32,748 nt of DNA from Photobacterium lucens. Lineage in GTDB: Bacteria; Pseudomonadota; Gammaproteobacteria; Enterobacterales; Vibrionaceae. The DNA lies in the NCBI RefSeq assembly GCF_009873615.1, contig NZ_SSMG01000308.1, positions 1-32,748 of the forward strand. The letters run 5' to 3'. Under the pieces are notes generated by a model. The model had not been told where the DNA came from. It saw only the letters and a program-made list of their open reading frames with translations, and ran no database searches. Positions 16,694-25,930 of the stretch are shown piece after piece (position 1 is the first letter of the stretch; each line of letters begins with the position of its first letter). The position numbers and the translations under genes were made by a program.

Positions 16694-17675
16694 TCTCGTG
16701 ATTAACGCCATAAGCAGACGCTAAAACCGACCACCGCTGTATACCACTAAAGTTGTTCGCAACTTGAATATAGCTATATTTAGAACATGCTTGCCATTCT
16801 TTATTGGTCATAGAATCAAAACAGAGAATATACCACACCAATTTGGGCCACTCATAAGGCTCAACTAACCAACGTGGATCAACAAGTCGAGATAAATCAC
16901 CAACCTGAGTACCAATAACAGGGATACCATTCGCCATCGCTTCTAACGCAGCCATAGGTAAGCCTTCAGCACGGGACGGGATCAACAACAAATCTAATTG
17001 ATTCCAATTACCCGACATATCTTCAACCGCACCATGCCATTTAACATTGGAATAACTCGCCAATAAATTCGCTTCTTCGCCATCACCAAAAACATGAAAT
17101 TGAATGGTCGGGCACTGATTAGATAGCTGTAGATAACGATCTATCCCTTTAACGTGACATAAACGTCCAACAAACCCCACTTGCAAAATTTTATGTCGAC
17201 TACGAAAAAGAAAAGGGGGGATCGCATGAATAAAATTATTTAATACAGAACATGGAAAAGGAACTTTAGACTTAATGTCATCACTCACCGCAAAATTAAC
17301 GGAAAAAAAACTGGTATAGCGATTTAACTGTTCATAAAAAGCAAGGCGGCCGATTAAAAACTCCCCAGCATGAAAAGTAGTTAGTACCTTACATCGACGG
17401 AAAAGTTTTAAACATCGGGCCCAAAGTGAAGATTTATAGCCGTGGGCGTGGATCACATCATCGGATTTAAACAAGAATAATAGAGAAAAAAAACCGGGTG
17501 CTACGATGTAATCAACCTGATTATTATCAAGGAGACGATATAGCGGGTGATGATCGACATGAGAAAGGAAAATAACTTTGAAAGGAACTTTTTTCTCTCG
17601 AATTAATAAAGACAGTTGCAAGACATGACTTTCAATACCACCAAAACCAGAACTATCTAACATTAAATAAAGCAT
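16677..17675 (-). CDS. Glycosyltransferase family 4, convergent to the cluster
   Basis: This is a 332-residue GT-B glycosyltransferase. The N-terminus has MLDSSGFGGIESHVLQL, and the donor domain has VGFVGRLCHVKGIDRY and SRAEGLPMAALEAMANGIPV with E237-x7-E245 intact. An in-frame ATG at 17702 would add nine residues, but GAGG at 17681-17684 lies five bases before the ATG at 17675, which I prefer. It is read opposite to the polysaccharide cluster and its last 17 bases overlap the SypE-like 3' end. Its upstream side is the alpha-operon terminator, which also contains a sigma-54-like element 36 bases from the start. It probably belongs to the same polysaccharide pathway. The substrate is unknown. 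Confidence 0.85.
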   Translation of the reverse strand: MLYLMLDSSGFGGIESHVLQLSLLIREKKVPFKVIFLSHVDHHPLYRLLDNNQVDYIVAPGFFSLLFLFKSDDVIHAHGYKSSLWARCLKLFRRCKVLTTFHAGEFLIGRLAFYEQLNRYTSFFSVNFAVSDDIKSKVPFPCSVLNNFIHAIPPFLFRSRHKILQVGFVGRLCHVKGIDRYLQLSNQCPTIQFHVFGDGEEANLLASYSNVKWHGAVEDMSGNWNQLDLLLIPSRAEGLPMAALEAMANGIPVIGTQVGDLSRLVDPRWLVEPYEWPKLVWYILCFDSMTNKEWQACSKYSYIQVANNFSGIQRWSVLASAYGVNHETTDKC

Positions 17676-17711
17676 ATTGTCCTCAGTGTGACACCTACAC
17701 ACTGAAAAAGA

Positions 17712-17727
17712 TGCAAAAAAAAAGCCG
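17712..17727 (-). promoter_or_regulatory. Sigma-54-like promoter embedded in the alpha-operon terminator
   Basis: On the minus strand, CGGCTTTTTTTTTGCA has GG, exactly ten bases, then GC: the -24/-12 signature, with a full TTGCA but only GGC conserved at -24. It ends 36 bases before the glycosyltransferase ATG at 17675, the same distance as at 5406-5421. The GG comes from the 3' half of the terminator stem and the spacer from its U-tract, so it could arise by chance in any GGC-ending terminator. Distance is the main support. Confidence 0.4.
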
Positions 17728-17757
17728 AGTCTAAAGACTCGGCTTCTTTTTTTATTT
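17715..17757 (-). terminator. Rho-independent terminator of the alpha operon
   Basis: A 10-bp stem (17722-17731 with 17736-17745; core AGCCGAGTC/GACTCGGCT) closes a TAAA loop, 24 bases past the rplQ stop. Read on the minus strand it is followed by a run of eight to nine U. The opposite strand also has a T-rich tail (17746-17757), so it may work in both directions. Confidence 0.9.
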
Positions 17758-17769
17758 AACGGCTATTGC

Positions 17770-18156
17770 TTATTCAGCAGCAGCTTCTTCCTGAGCTTCA
17801 GGACGGTCAACTAACTCGATGTAAGCCATAGGAGCTTTATCACCAGCACGGAAACCGCACTTCATGATACGAGTGTAACCACCAGGACGCTTAGCAAAGC
17901 GTGGACCTAGTTCGTTAAATAGTTTCGCAACAACTTCGTTGTCACGAGTACGAGCGAATGCAAGACGACGGTTAGCAACACTGTCAGTCTTAGCTAGGGT
18001 AATCAAAGGCTCAATTACGCGACGTAGCTCTTTTGCTTTAGGCAGGGTAGTCTTAATTAATTCGTGACGTACCAGAGAGCTAGCCATGTTGCTGAACATC
18101 GCTTTACGATGACTGCTGTTGCGGTTGAGTTGACGACCACTCTTACGATGGCGCAT
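17770..18156 (-). CDS. rplQ: 50S ribosomal protein L17
   Basis: A 128-residue protein starting [20 protein letters not shown], the invariant L17 opening, with [15 protein letters not shown] in the second half and an acidic/alanine-rich tail (EAQEEAAAE). L17 sits at the exit-tunnel side of the large subunit. It is the last gene of the alpha operon, 34 bases after rpoA and directly before a strong terminator. The length is normal for gammaproteobacteria. Confidence 0.98.
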   Translation of the reverse strand: MRHRKSGRQLNRNSSHRKAMFSNMASSLVRHELIKTTLPKAKELRRVIEPLITLAKTDSVANRRLAFARTRDNEVVAKLFNELGPRFAKRPGGYTRIMKCGFRAGDKAPMAYIELVDRPEAQEEAAAE

Positions 18157-18190
18157 GACCTAATCCTTCTAACTAGATATCAGTAAACTA

Positions 18191-19180
18191 TTAATCTTCA
18201 GCGATTGACGCTGGTGGCCAATTTTCTAGGCGCATACCTAGAGACAGACCACGAGAAGCCAATACATCTTTAATTTCTGTTAAAGACTTCTTACCAAGGT
18301 TTGGCGTTTTAAGAAGCTCAACCTCAGTACGCTGAACAAGATCACCGATGTAGTGGATCGCTTCTGCTTTCAGACAGTTAGCAGAGCGAACAGTTAGTTC
18401 AAGATCGTCTACAGGACGCAGTAGGATCGGATCGAACTCCGGCTTCTCTTCTTTCTCTTCTGGAACTCGTACATCGCGAAGATCTACGAATGCATCCAAT
18501 TGCTCAGCAAGAATAGTTGCTGCACGACGGATAGCTTCCTCAGGATCAAGTGTACCGTTAGTCTCCATATCGATTACTAGCTTGTCTAAGTCAGTGCGTT
18601 GTTCAACGCGAGCTGCTTCAACAGCGTAAGCAATACGGTCAACTGGGCTGTAAGTAGCGTCTACTAACAGACGACCAATTGGACGCTCATCTTCTTCAGT
18701 GTGAATACGAGCAGATGCTGGTACATAGCCACGACCACGCTCTACCTTGATGCGCATGCTTAATTCAGCATTGTCATCAGTAATGTGGCAGATTACGTGT
18801 TCTGGGTTCGCAATCTCAACATCACCATCATGGGTGATGTCACCTGCAACAACAGGGCCTGCACCAGATTTGTTCAGAGTAAGAATAACTTCATCTTTAC
18901 CCTCAACCTTAACGGCTAGACCTTTAAGGTTTAGAAGAATTTCAAGGATATCCTCCTGAACGCCTTCTTTGGTGCTGTACTCATGTAACACACCGTCGAT
19001 TTCAACTTCTGTTACAGCACAACCTGGCATAGAAGATAGTAAAATACGACGAAGAGCGTTTCCTAAAGTGTGGCCAAAACCACGCTCTAATGGCTCTAGA
19101 GTTACTTTTGCGTGTGTCGTGCTAACTTGTTCGATGTCAACAAGACGCGGCTTAAGAAATTCTGTTACAGAACCCTGCAT
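18191..19180 (-). CDS. rpoA: RNA polymerase alpha subunit
   Basis: A 329-residue subunit of RNA polymerase. The N-terminal assembly domain has [19 protein letters not shown], and an acidic linker ([11 protein letters not shown], around 240-250) leads to the C-terminal domain with RSANCLKAE and [14 protein letters not shown], which contacts UP elements and activators. The ending [17 protein letters not shown] is the Vibrionaceae/enteric form. It lies between rpsD (23 bases upstream) and rplQ in the alpha operon. Nothing is truncated or unusual. Confidence 0.98.
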   Translation of the reverse strand: MQGSVTEFLKPRLVDIEQVSTTHAKVTLEPLERGFGHTLGNALRRILLSSMPGCAVTEVEIDGVLHEYSTKEGVQEDILEILLNLKGLAVKVEGKDEVILTLNKSGAGPVVAGDITHDGDVEIANPEHVICHITDDNAELSMRIKVERGRGYVPASARIHTEEDERPIGRLLVDATYSPVDRIAYAVEAARVEQRTDLDKLVIDMETNGTLDPEEAIRRAATILAEQLDAFVDLRDVRVPEEKEEKPEFDPILLRPVDDLELTVRSANCLKAEAIHYIGDLVQRTEVELLKTPNLGKKSLTEIKDVLASRGLSLGMRLENWPPASIAED

Positions 19181-19203
19181 TGTGTCCTCTCTTAACTGTA
19201 GCC

Positions 19204-19824
19204 TTACTTAGAGTAAAGCTCGACGATCAGGTGTTCGTTGATGTCGGCAGACAAATCAGAACGTTCTGGAAGACGCTTGAACGTACCTTCCATCTTGCTG
19301 CTGTCTACTTCGACCCAAGTCGGTAGTTCACGCTGTGTAGCAACTTCTAGAGCTGCTTTGATGCGTGCTTGGTTCTTAGCTTTCTCACGAATGCTAACAA
19401 CGTCGTTTGCCGCTACCTTGAAAGAAGGAACGTTTACGACTTGACCGTTTACTAGGATCGCTTTGTGGCTTACCAACTGACGTGCTTCTGCGCGAGTTGC
19501 GCCAAAGCCCATGCGGTAAACTACGTTATCTAGACGACCTTCAAGAAGCTGAAGCAGGTTCTCACCTGTGTTACCCTTGATGCGGGCAGCTGTCTTGTAG
19601 TAGTTACGGAATTGTTTTTCTAGTACGCCATACGTACGACGAACTTTCTGCTTCTCACGAAGCTGAACGCCGTAATCAGATAGACGACCACGACGAGCAC
19701 CATGTTGGCCCGGCGCGTTATCAATTTTACACTTGGTATCAATCGCGCGTACACCAGACTTAAGGAATAAGTCAGTGCCTTCGCGACGGCTAAGCTTCAG
19801 CTTAGGACCCAAATATCTTGCCAT
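19204..19824 (-). CDS. rpsD: 30S ribosomal protein S4
   Basis: A 206-residue primary 16S rRNA-binding protein, starting [20 protein letters not shown], with the S4 domain ([25 protein letters not shown]) and ending LIVELYSK. S4 is also the translational repressor of the alpha operon, and a matching leader pseudoknot is present upstream of rpsM (20608-20690). Length and gene position (rpsK, rpsD, rpoA) are standard. The N-terminal zinc-cysteine set found in some bacteria is absent. Confidence 0.98.
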   Translation of the reverse strand: MARYLGPKLKLSRREGTDLFLKSGVRAIDTKCKIDNAPGQHGARRGRLSDYGVQLREKQKVRRTYGVLEKQFRNYYKTAARIKGNTGENLLQLLEGRLDNVVYRMGFGATRAEARQLVSHKAILVNGQVVNVPSFKVAANDVVSIREKAKNQARIKAALEVATQRELPTWVEVDSSKMEGTFKRLPERSDLSADINEHLIVELYSK

Positions 19825-19856
19825 TTTTCTTTCTCCAAATTCCTAGAAACGAAACG

Positions 19857-20252
<396 letters not shown>

Positions 20253-20265
20253 CTACCTTATCCGA

Positions 20266-20622
20266 TTATTTTTTGATCGGCTTGCGCGGACCCTTACGAG
20301 TGCGAGCGTTGGTTTTAGTACGCTGTCCACGTAGAGGTAGACTGCGACGGTGACGAAGACCACGGTAACAACCAAGATCCATTAGGCGCTTGATGTTCAT
20401 GGAAATTTCACGACGAAGATCACCTTCTACAGTGTACTTAGCTACACCATCACGCAGTAGATCGATCTGCTCTTCAGTTAGTTCACTGATCTTAACATCT
20501 TCAGCAATACCCGTTTCAGCTAGGATAGCTTTTGAACGAGTCTTACCAATGCCGTAGATCGCAGTAAGTGCGATAACAGCATGTTTCTGATCAGGAATGT
20601 TAATGCCTGCAATACGGGCCAC
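20266..20622 (-). CDS. rpsM: 30S ribosomal protein S13
   Basis: A 118-residue protein of the small-subunit head: [30 protein letters not shown], and the basic tail [20 protein letters not shown]. The start codon is GTG (20620-20622), preceded by AGGAGT at a normal distance. The bases of codons 2-3 (GCCCGT) pair with a hairpin loop upstream in the S4-binding pseudoknot, so the weak start is part of the feedback control. It is the first gene of the alpha operon. Confidence 0.98.
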   Translation of the reverse strand: MARIAGINIPDQKHAVIALTAIYGIGKTRSKAILAETGIAEDVKISELTEEQIDLLRDGVAKYTVEGDLRREISMNIKRLMDLGCYRGLRHRRSLPLRGQRTKTNARTRKGPRKPIKK

Positions 20623-20690
20623 TATTCACTCCTAGTACTTTACAAGAATAACCGCTGCAGAGCCCGTTTAGGATACGCAGCGGTGAACAA
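20608..20690 (-). promoter_or_regulatory. Alpha-operon leader pseudoknot (S4 translational operator)
   Basis: On the minus strand a perfect 8-bp stem (20677-20684 with 20651-20658, ACCGCTGC/GCAGCGGT) encloses a loop containing ACGGGC (20662-20667). That loop segment is exactly complementary to GCCCGT (20614-20619) just after the GTG start of rpsM. This is the layout of the E. coli alpha-operon ribosome binding site, where S4 traps the ribosome. The flanking text (GTATCC, AAACGGGCT, AGGAGTG, ATAGTGGCCCGTAT) also follows the E. coli sequence as I recall it. Confidence 0.85.
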
Positions 20691-20700
20691 TTCTTTTGCA

Positions 20701-20740
20701 CATAACAAAAGATGGTTGGCTAATGTAGCCAACCTATCTT
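20701..20740 (-). terminator. Hairpin between rpmJ and rpsM (spc-operon terminator candidate)
   Basis: A perfect 9-bp stem GGTTGGCTA/TAGCCAACC (20726-20734 with 20714-20722) with a three-base loop lies 33 bases after the rpmJ stop. On the minus strand it is followed by ATCTTTTGTT, a weak U-tract. It probably attenuates or ends spc-operon transcription incompletely, leaving part to continue into the alpha operon. Confidence 0.65.
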
Positions 20741-20750
20741 CAATTTGCAA
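20722..20750 (-). promoter_or_regulatory. Candidate alpha-operon promoter
   Basis: The minus strand has TTGCAA (20745-20750), 17 bases, then TACATT (20722-20727), each matching four of six sigma-70 consensus positions. The -10 falls inside the terminator-like hairpin. Starts near 20715 would give a leader containing the whole S4 pseudoknot. This is a plausible but moderate match. Confidence 0.4.
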
Positions 20751-20766
20751 GAAATATTTCTGCTAA

Positions 20767-20880
20767 TTAGCCTTGGCGTTGTTTATGCTTTGGCTCACTG
20801 CAAATCACACGCACAACACCGTTGCGCTTGATAACTTTACAGTTACGGCAGATTTTCTTAACGGAAGCACGAACTTTCAT
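20767..20880 (-). CDS. rpmJ: 50S ribosomal protein L36
   Basis: A 37-residue protein, [15 protein letters not shown]... ending [11 protein letters not shown]. It keeps the zinc ligands (C11, C14, C27 and the histidine of PKH), so it is the zinc-binding form. It lies 29 bases after the secY stop and is the last gene of the spc operon. It is one residue shorter than the E. coli protein near CSxEPK. Confidence 0.95.
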
Positions 20881-20909
20881 TGCTAAACTCCGTAAAATGG
20901 AAAACTAAC

Positions 20910-22235
20910 TTAGCGGCCATAGCCTTTAAGGTTAGCCTTTTTCAAAACTGACTCATATTGTTGAGACATCAAATGTGTCTGAACTTGAGCCATGAAATCC
21001 ATAATAACAACGACTACGATAAGTAGGGAAGTACCGCCAAAATAGAAGCGAACATTCCATGCTATCATCATGAACTCGGGGATCAGACAGATAAACGTAA
21101 TATACAACGCACCCGCAAGAGTTAAACGTGTCATTACTTTATCTATATATTTTGCGGTCTGTTCACCCGGGCGTATACCAGGTATGAATGCCCCAGACTT
21201 CTTCAAGTTATCAGCTGTCTCGCGAGGGTTGAAAACCAACGCAGTATAGAAGAAACAGAAGAATATAATTGCAGCAGCATAAAGCATTACATATAAAGGT
21301 TGACCAGGACTTAGAGCAAGTGAGATATCACTTAACCAACCTAGACCTTCACTTTGACCAAACCACTGAGCCAGCGTTCCTGGAAAAAGAATAATACTCG
21401 ATGCAAAAATTGCTGGAATAACACCTGCCATGTTGATTTTCAACGGTAGGTGTGTGCTTTGCGCAGCAAAAACACGTCGACCTTGTTGGCGTTTAGCGTA
21501 GTTAACGACGATACGACGCTGACCACGTTCCATAAACACAACAAAGTAAATAACAGCAAATGATATAACCGCAATTAACAGTAGAAGAAGTACGTGCAAT
21601 TCACCTTGACGCGCTTGCTCTACGGTCTGTCCAATCGCTGGCGGTAAACCTGCAACGATACCAGTGAAAATAATCAATGAAATACCGTTACCAATACCAC
21701 GCTCGGTAATTTGCTCACCTAACCACATTAAGAACATGGTGCCAGTAACCAAACTAACCACTGCAACAAAGTAGAAACTAGGGCCTGGATTATGTACAAG
21801 CCCTGGAATCATACTTGGTAACCCCGTTGCAATACCAATTGCTTGGAAGGTTGCCAAAACAAGCGTACCGTATCGGGTGTACTGACTAATCTTACGACGG
21901 CCAGCCTCACCTTCTTTCTTCAACTCAGCTAATGCTGGATGAACTACTGTTAGCAACTGGACAATAATCGATGCCGAAATATACGGCATAATGCCCAGCG
22001 CTAGAATAGAAGCACGCGAGAGTGCACCACCAGAGAACATGTTAAACATTTCAATGATGGTACCCTTTTGCTGTTCGAACAGACTGGCAAGTACAGCAGC
22101 GTCAATACCAGGAATAGGAACAAAGGAACCCGCTCTAAATATTAAGATCGCACCTAATACGAATAAAAGGCGTGACTTAAGCTCTGCTAGGCCACCTTGT
22201 GCGCTACGAAAATCTTGTCCTGGTTGTTTAGCCAT
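20910..22235 (-). CDS. secY: Preprotein translocase subunit SecY
   Basis: A 441-residue inner-membrane channel of the Sec translocon, with about ten membrane segments. Landmarks are FVPIPGID in the first periplasmic region, the plug/lateral-gate region with [34 protein letters not shown], and cytoplasmic loops with [16 protein letters not shown] and [18 protein letters not shown]. It sits between rplO (22 bases upstream) and rpmJ as usual. It acts with SecE and SecG encoded elsewhere. Length and motifs are normal. Confidence 0.98.
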   Translation of the reverse strand: MAKQPGQDFRSAQGGLAELKSRLLFVLGAILIFRAGSFVPIPGIDAAVLASLFEQQKGTIIEMFNMFSGGALSRASILALGIMPYISASIIVQLLTVVHPALAELKKEGEAGRRKISQYTRYGTLVLATFQAIGIATGLPSMIPGLVHNPGPSFYFVAVVSLVTGTMFLMWLGEQITERGIGNGISLIIFTGIVAGLPPAIGQTVEQARQGELHVLLLLLIAVISFAVIYFVVFMERGQRRIVVNYAKRQQGRRVFAAQSTHLPLKINMAGVIPAIFASSIILFPGTLAQWFGQSEGLGWLSDISLALSPGQPLYVMLYAAAIIFFCFFYTALVFNPRETADNLKKSGAFIPGIRPGEQTAKYIDKVMTRLTLAGALYITFICLIPEFMMIAWNVRFYFGGTSLLIVVVVIMDFMAQVQTHLMSQQYESVLKKANLKGYGR

Positions 22236-22257
22236 CTGTACCTCATCCTCGAGTTAA

Positions 22258-22692
22258 TTATTCCTCGATTTTACCGCCAGCAGCTTCGATAGCAGCTTTA
22301 GCGCCTTTAGTAACGCGTAGGCCTTTCACTGTTACTGAACGAGCGATCTCACCAGAAAGTACAACTTTCACGAACTTAACGTCCTTAGTGATAACATTCG
22401 CAGCTTTTAGTGTTTCTAGGCTTACTACGTCACCTTCAACTTTCGCTAGCTCTGCTAGACGAACTTCAGCTGTTACAAGGCTCTTACGTGATGTAAAACC
22501 GAATTTTGGTAGACGCTGTTTCAAAGGCATTTGACCGCCTTCGAAGCCTGGACGTACTGAACCACCTGAACGTGATTTCTGACCTTTGTGACCACGGCCA
22601 CAAGTTTTACCCAGACCTGAACCGATACCACGACCTACGCGCTTCGCAGAAGGCTTAGAACCCGCAGCCGGTGATAGAGTATTCAAACGCAT
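22258..22692 (-). CDS. rplO: 50S ribosomal protein L15
   Basis: A 144-residue protein with the Gly/Arg-rich N-terminal extension ([20 protein letters not shown]) that threads into 23S rRNA and the globular end ([20 protein letters not shown]). It starts [14 protein letters not shown], five bases after the rpmD stop. This is the standard spc-operon position. Confidence 0.98.
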   Translation of the reverse strand: MRLNTLSPAAGSKPSAKRVGRGIGSGLGKTCGRGHKGQKSRSGGSVRPGFEGGQMPLKQRLPKFGFTSRKSLVTAEVRLAELAKVEGDVVSLETLKAANVITKDVKFVKVVLSGEIARSVTVKGLRVTKGAKAAIEAAGGKIEE

Positions 22693-22697
22693 TCTGA

Positions 22698-22877
22698 TTA
22701 CTCCTCAACTTTAACCATGTAGTAAACTTTGTTGATCATGCCGCGTACGCAGGCAGTATCTTCAAGTTCAACAGTGTGGTTGATGCGACGAAGGCCTAGG
22801 CCACGCAAAGTAGCTTTATGCTTCGGTAGACGACCGATAGAGCTCTTTGTTTGGGTTACTTTAATAGTTTTAGCCAT
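22698..22877 (-). CDS. rpmD: 50S ribosomal protein L30
   Basis: A 59-residue protein: [20 protein letters not shown], then [19 protein letters not shown] and [13 protein letters not shown]. The KSxIGR...LRGLGLR pattern is diagnostic of bacterial L30, and the length is normal. It lies between rpsE and rplO with short gaps, as in the E. coli spc operon. Confidence 0.97.
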   Translation of the reverse strand: MAKTIKVTQTKSSIGRLPKHKATLRGLGLRRINHTVELEDTACVRGMINKVYYMVKVEE

Positions 22878-22882
22878 GTCGA

Positions 22883-23380
22883 TTACTCCAGAATTTCTTT
22901 AACAGAAAGACCACGCTTAGCTGCGATCATTTCTGGAGAGTTCATTCCACTTAGACCGTCAATTGTTGCGCGAACAACGTTGATTGGGTTAGTAGAACCG
23001 TATGCTTTAGCTAGAACGTTACGGATACCCGCAACTTCTAGTACTGCACGCATTGCACCACCCGCGATGATACCTGTACCTTCAGACGCTGGTTGCATGT
23101 AAACTTTAGAACCAGTGTGAACGCCCTTAACAGGGTGGTATAGAGTACCTTCGTTGATTGCAACTGTAACCATGTTACGGCGTGCTTTTTCCATCGCTTT
23201 CTGGATTGCAGCAGGAACTTCACGTGCCTTACCGTAACCAAAACCGATGCGACCGTTACCGTCACCAACAACAGTTAGTGCAGTAAAGCTGAAAATACGA
23301 CCACCTTTAACCGTTTTTGAAACACGGTTAACAGCGATCAGTTTTTCATGCAAATCTGATTGTGTTTTTTCGTTAGCCAT
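22883..23380 (-). CDS. rpsE: 30S ribosomal protein S5
   Basis: A 165-residue protein with the double-stranded RNA-binding half ([38 protein letters not shown]) and the C-terminal half ([35 protein letters not shown]). S5 contributes to decoding fidelity and is the classic site of spectinomycin-resistance changes in the VSKTVKGG loop, which looks wild type. It sits 12 bases after rplR. Confidence 0.98.
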   Translation of the reverse strand: MANEKTQSDLHEKLIAVNRVSKTVKGGRIFSFTALTVVGDGNGRIGFGYGKAREVPAAIQKAMEKARRNMVTVAINEGTLYHPVKGVHTGSKVYMQPASEGTGIIAGGAMRAVLEVAGIRNVLAKAYGSTNPINVVRATIDGLSGMNSPEMIAAKRGLSVKEILE

Positions 23381-23392
23381 CTTCCGCCTACC

Positions 23393-23746
23393 TTAGAATT
23401 TCAGACCAGCTTCACGAGCAGCTTCTGCTAGTGCAGCGATACGGCCGTGGTATTGGAAACCAGAACGATCGAATGCAACGTTAAGGATGCCTTTTTCAAT
23501 CGCGCGCTCAGCAATAGCTTTACCTACAGCTGTAGCAGCGTCTTTGTTACCAGTGCTCTTAACTTGCTCACGGATCGCTTTTTCTACGGTAGAAGCGGCT
23601 GCGATAACCTCAGAGCCGTTTGGTGCGATTACCTGAGCGTACACGTGACGTGGAGTACGGTGTACAACTAGGCGAGTTGCGCCCAGTTCAGCAATCTTAC
23701 GACGTGCTCGGGTCGCACGACGGATACGAGATGCTTTCTTATCCAT
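23393..23746 (-). CDS. rplR: 50S ribosomal protein L18
   Basis: A 117-residue 5S rRNA-binding protein: [36 protein letters not shown], and the ending [20 protein letters not shown]. Length and position between rplF and rpsE are standard. It acts with L5 and L25 in the central protuberance. Confidence 0.98.
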   Translation of the reverse strand: MDKKASRIRRATRARRKIAELGATRLVVHRTPRHVYAQVIAPNGSEVIAAASTVEKAIREQVKSTGNKDAATAVGKAIAERAIEKGILNVAFDRSGFQYHGRIAALAEAAREAGLKF

Positions 23747-23755
23747 AGTGTTACC

Positions 23756-24289
23756 TTACTTCTTCTTAGCTTCTTTAGTACGCACAACTTCGTCGGCGTA
23801 ACGAACACCTTTACCTTTGTAAGGTTCAGGGCTACGGTAAGCGCGAATATCAGCAGCTACTTGACCTACAACCTGCTTATCAGTACCAGTAAGTACGATT
23901 TCAGTTTGTGATGGACATTCAGCTTTGATACCTGCTGGAAGTTCGTGCTCAACTGGATGAGAGAAACCTAGAGTTAGAGCTACTGCATTGCCTTTGATAG
24001 CAGCACGGTAACCTACACCCTTAAGAGTCAGCTTCTTAGTGAAGCCTTCAGTAACACCAACAACCATGTTGTTAACTAGTGCACGTGCAGTACCTGCTTG
24101 TGCCCAAGCTTTTTCGAATCCTTCACGAGGACCGAAAGTAACTTTGTTCTCTTCCAAAGTTAGAACTACTGCTTCGTGGATAGAACGAACTGCTTCGCCC
24201 TTACTACCTTTAACAGTAATTTCCTGACCGTTAAGTTTAACTTCTACGCCGGCAGGAATAACTACAGGTGCTTTTGCAACACGAGACAT
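23756..24289 (-). CDS. rplF: 50S ribosomal protein L6
   Basis: A 177-residue protein with two related alpha/beta halves. It starts [20 protein letters not shown] and has the C-terminal signature [16 protein letters not shown] near the factor-binding region of the large subunit. It lies between rpsH (12 bases) and rplR (9 bases) in the spc operon. No anomalies are seen. Confidence 0.98.
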   Translation of the reverse strand: MSRVAKAPVVIPAGVEVKLNGQEITVKGSKGEAVRSIHEAVVLTLEENKVTFGPREGFEKAWAQAGTARALVNNMVVGVTEGFTKKLTLKGVGYRAAIKGNAVALTLGFSHPVEHELPAGIKAECPSQTEIVLTGTDKQVVGQVAADIRAYRSPEPYKGKGVRYADEVVRTKEAKKK

Positions 24290-24301
24290 ATCCTACTCCT
24301 A

Positions 24302-24694
24302 TTATGCTACGTAGCAGATAATCTCACCGCCAAGACCCGCTTTGCGTGCAGCGCGGTCGGTCATTAGACCCTTGGAAGTGGAAACAACAGCAATACCAAG
24401 GCCACCCATCACTGATGGTAGCGCATCTTTTTTCTTGTAGATGCGTAGACCAGGACGTGATACACGTTGGATTTGCTCAATAACTGGGTTAGCTTCGAAG
24501 TACTTAAGTGTAACTTCTAGCTCAGGCTTAACTTCACCTGTTACAGTGTAGTCAGCCACATAACCTTCTTCTTTTAATAGAGCAGCGATTGCTACTTTAA
24601 GCTTAGAAGATGGCATTTTAACAGCAACTTTTTTCGCTGCCTGACCGTTACGAAGACGGGTCAGCATATCCGAAATCGGATCTTGCATGCTCAT
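24302..24694 (-). CDS. rpsH: 30S ribosomal protein S8
   Basis: A 130-residue 16S rRNA-binding protein: [20 protein letters not shown] at the start and [21 protein letters not shown]-like [17 protein letters not shown] at the end. S8 is the translational repressor of the spc operon; a likely mRNA target lies at the rplX/rplE junction (about 25575-25612). The 36-base gap to rpsN is ordinary. Confidence 0.98.
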   Translation of the reverse strand: MSMQDPISDMLTRLRNGQAAKKVAVKMPSSKLKVAIAALLKEEGYVADYTVTGEVKPELEVTLKYFEANPVIEQIQRVSRPGLRIYKKKDALPSVMGGLGIAVVSTSKGLMTDRAARKAGLGGEIICYVA

Positions 24695-24730
24695 AAGTTA
24701 ATACTCCGTGATTCTGAATTGCTTACTGGA

Positions 24731-25036
24731 TTACCAGCTTGCTTTACGTAGACCCGGAATCTCGCCTTTCATGCAAGCTTCACGAACCTTGATACGGCTA
24801 AGACCGAACTTACGTAGGTAGCCGTGTGGACGTCCAGTCTGGTTACAGCGATTACGCTGACGAGACTTCGCAGAATCACGTGGTAGTGACTGAAGCTTAA
24901 GCACTGCATTCCAGCGATCTTCTTCAGACGCATTCACGTCGCTAATTAGAGCTTTTAGCGCTGCACGCTTTTCAGCGAACTTAGCTACTAGCTTGGCACG
25001 TTTAGCTTCGCGTGCCTTCATAGATTCTTTAGCCAT
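24731..25036 (-). CDS. rpsN: 30S ribosomal protein S14
   Basis: A 101-residue long-form S14 without the zinc-binding CxxC pairs: [20 protein letters not shown], then [19 protein letters not shown] and [17 protein letters not shown]. The long, zinc-independent type is usual in gammaproteobacteria. It lies between rplE (15 bases) and rpsH. Confidence 0.98.
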   Translation of the reverse strand: MAKESMKAREAKRAKLVAKFAEKRAALKALISDVNASEEDRWNAVLKLQSLPRDSAKSRQRNRCNQTGRPHGYLRKFGLSRIKVREACMKGEIPGLRKASW

Positions 25037-25051
25037 TAGTAACCCTTACTT

Positions 25052-25591
25052 TTACTTACGGAATGGGAAGTTAAAAGCAGACAGCAGAGCTAGAGCTTCT
25101 TCGTCAGACTTAGCAGAAGTTGTAACAGTGATGTCTAAACCACGTACACGATCTACTTTATCGAAATCGATTTCTGGGAAGATGATCTGCTCACGAACGC
25201 CCATGCTGTAGTTACCACGACCATCGAATGACTTAGGGTTTAAACCACGGAAGTCACGAATACGTGGAACAGCAATTGAAATTAGACGGTCGAAAAAGTC
25301 CCACATACGCTCGCCACGTAAGGTTACTTTACAGCCAATAGGGTAGCCCTCACGGATCTTAAAGCCTGCAACTGACTTACGTGCTACAGTGATTAGCGGC
25401 TTCTGACCTGAAATTGCAGTCATGTCAGCAGCAGCATTCTCTAGCAGCTTCTTGTCGTTGATAGCTTCGCCCACACCCATGTTAAGTGTGATCTTTTCGA
25501 TCCTTGGGACTTGCATGATACTCTTGTATTCAAACTTTTCAGAAAGCTCTTTTACAACAGTCTCTTTGTAGTAATCATGCAGTTTCGCCAT
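25052..25591 (-). CDS. rplE: 50S ribosomal protein L5
   Basis: A 179-residue 5S rRNA-binding protein: [53 protein letters not shown], and [17 protein letters not shown]. It contacts the P-site tRNA elbow. The start region is also the probable S8 operator that represses the spc operon, as in E. coli. Confidence 0.98.
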   Translation of the reverse strand: MAKLHDYYKETVVKELSEKFEYKSIMQVPRIEKITLNMGVGEAINDKKLLENAAADMTAISGQKPLITVARKSVAGFKIREGYPIGCKVTLRGERMWDFFDRLISIAVPRIRDFRGLNPKSFDGRGNYSMGVREQIIFPEIDFDKVDRVRGLDITVTTSAKSDEEALALLSAFNFPFRK

Positions 25592-25612
25592 AGTACTACT
25601 CCAAACTTACTT
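25575..25612 (-). promoter_or_regulatory. Probable S8 translational operator at rplX/rplE
   Basis: The 15-base rplX-rplE junction with the first rplE codons reads GTTTGGAGTAGTACTATGGC on the minus strand. This is close to the E. coli sequence in which S8 binds a helix around the L5 start and blocks translation. GGAGT is the ribosome binding site. The helix was judged by similarity to the E. coli text from memory, not by folding. Confidence 0.5.
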
Positions 25613-25918
25613 AATAGTTTCGCCAGTCGACTTGAAGAAACGAACTTTTTTGCCGTCTTCAAATCGGAAGCCTACACGGTCCGCTTTACCTTGACCGTTA
25701 ACGATAGCAACATTAGACGCATCGATAGCAGCTTCCTGCTCAACGATACCGCCCTGAACACCCATTGCCGGAACTGGCTTCTGGTGTTTCTTAACCATGT
25801 TGATACCTTCAACGATAACTTTACCGGTTGCTAGAACCTTAGTTACTTTACCAGTCTTGCCTTTGTCTTTACCAGCAAGAATGATAACTTCGTCGTTTTG
25901 ACGGATTTTAGCTGCCAT
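25607..25918 (-). CDS. rplX: 50S ribosomal protein L24
   Basis: A 103-residue assembly-initiating protein with the KOW motif ([21 protein letters not shown]), [11 protein letters not shown], and the ending [12 protein letters not shown]. It follows rplN by 12 bases and precedes rplE by 15. Length is normal. Confidence 0.98.
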   Translation of the reverse strand: MAAKIRQNDEVIILAGKDKGKTGKVTKVLATGKVIVEGINMVKKHQKPVPAMGVQGGIVEQEAAIDASNVAIVNGQGKADRVGFRFEDGKKVRFFKSTGETIK

Positions 25919-25930
25919 TATAGTCGCTCC

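Noticed and set aside
402-17675. Exosortase or PEP-CTERM polysaccharide system
   Set aside because: The Wzz, polymerase and sugar transferase types also occur there, but no exosortase or PEP-CTERM protein is present and the STAS/SypE-like genes point to the syp family.
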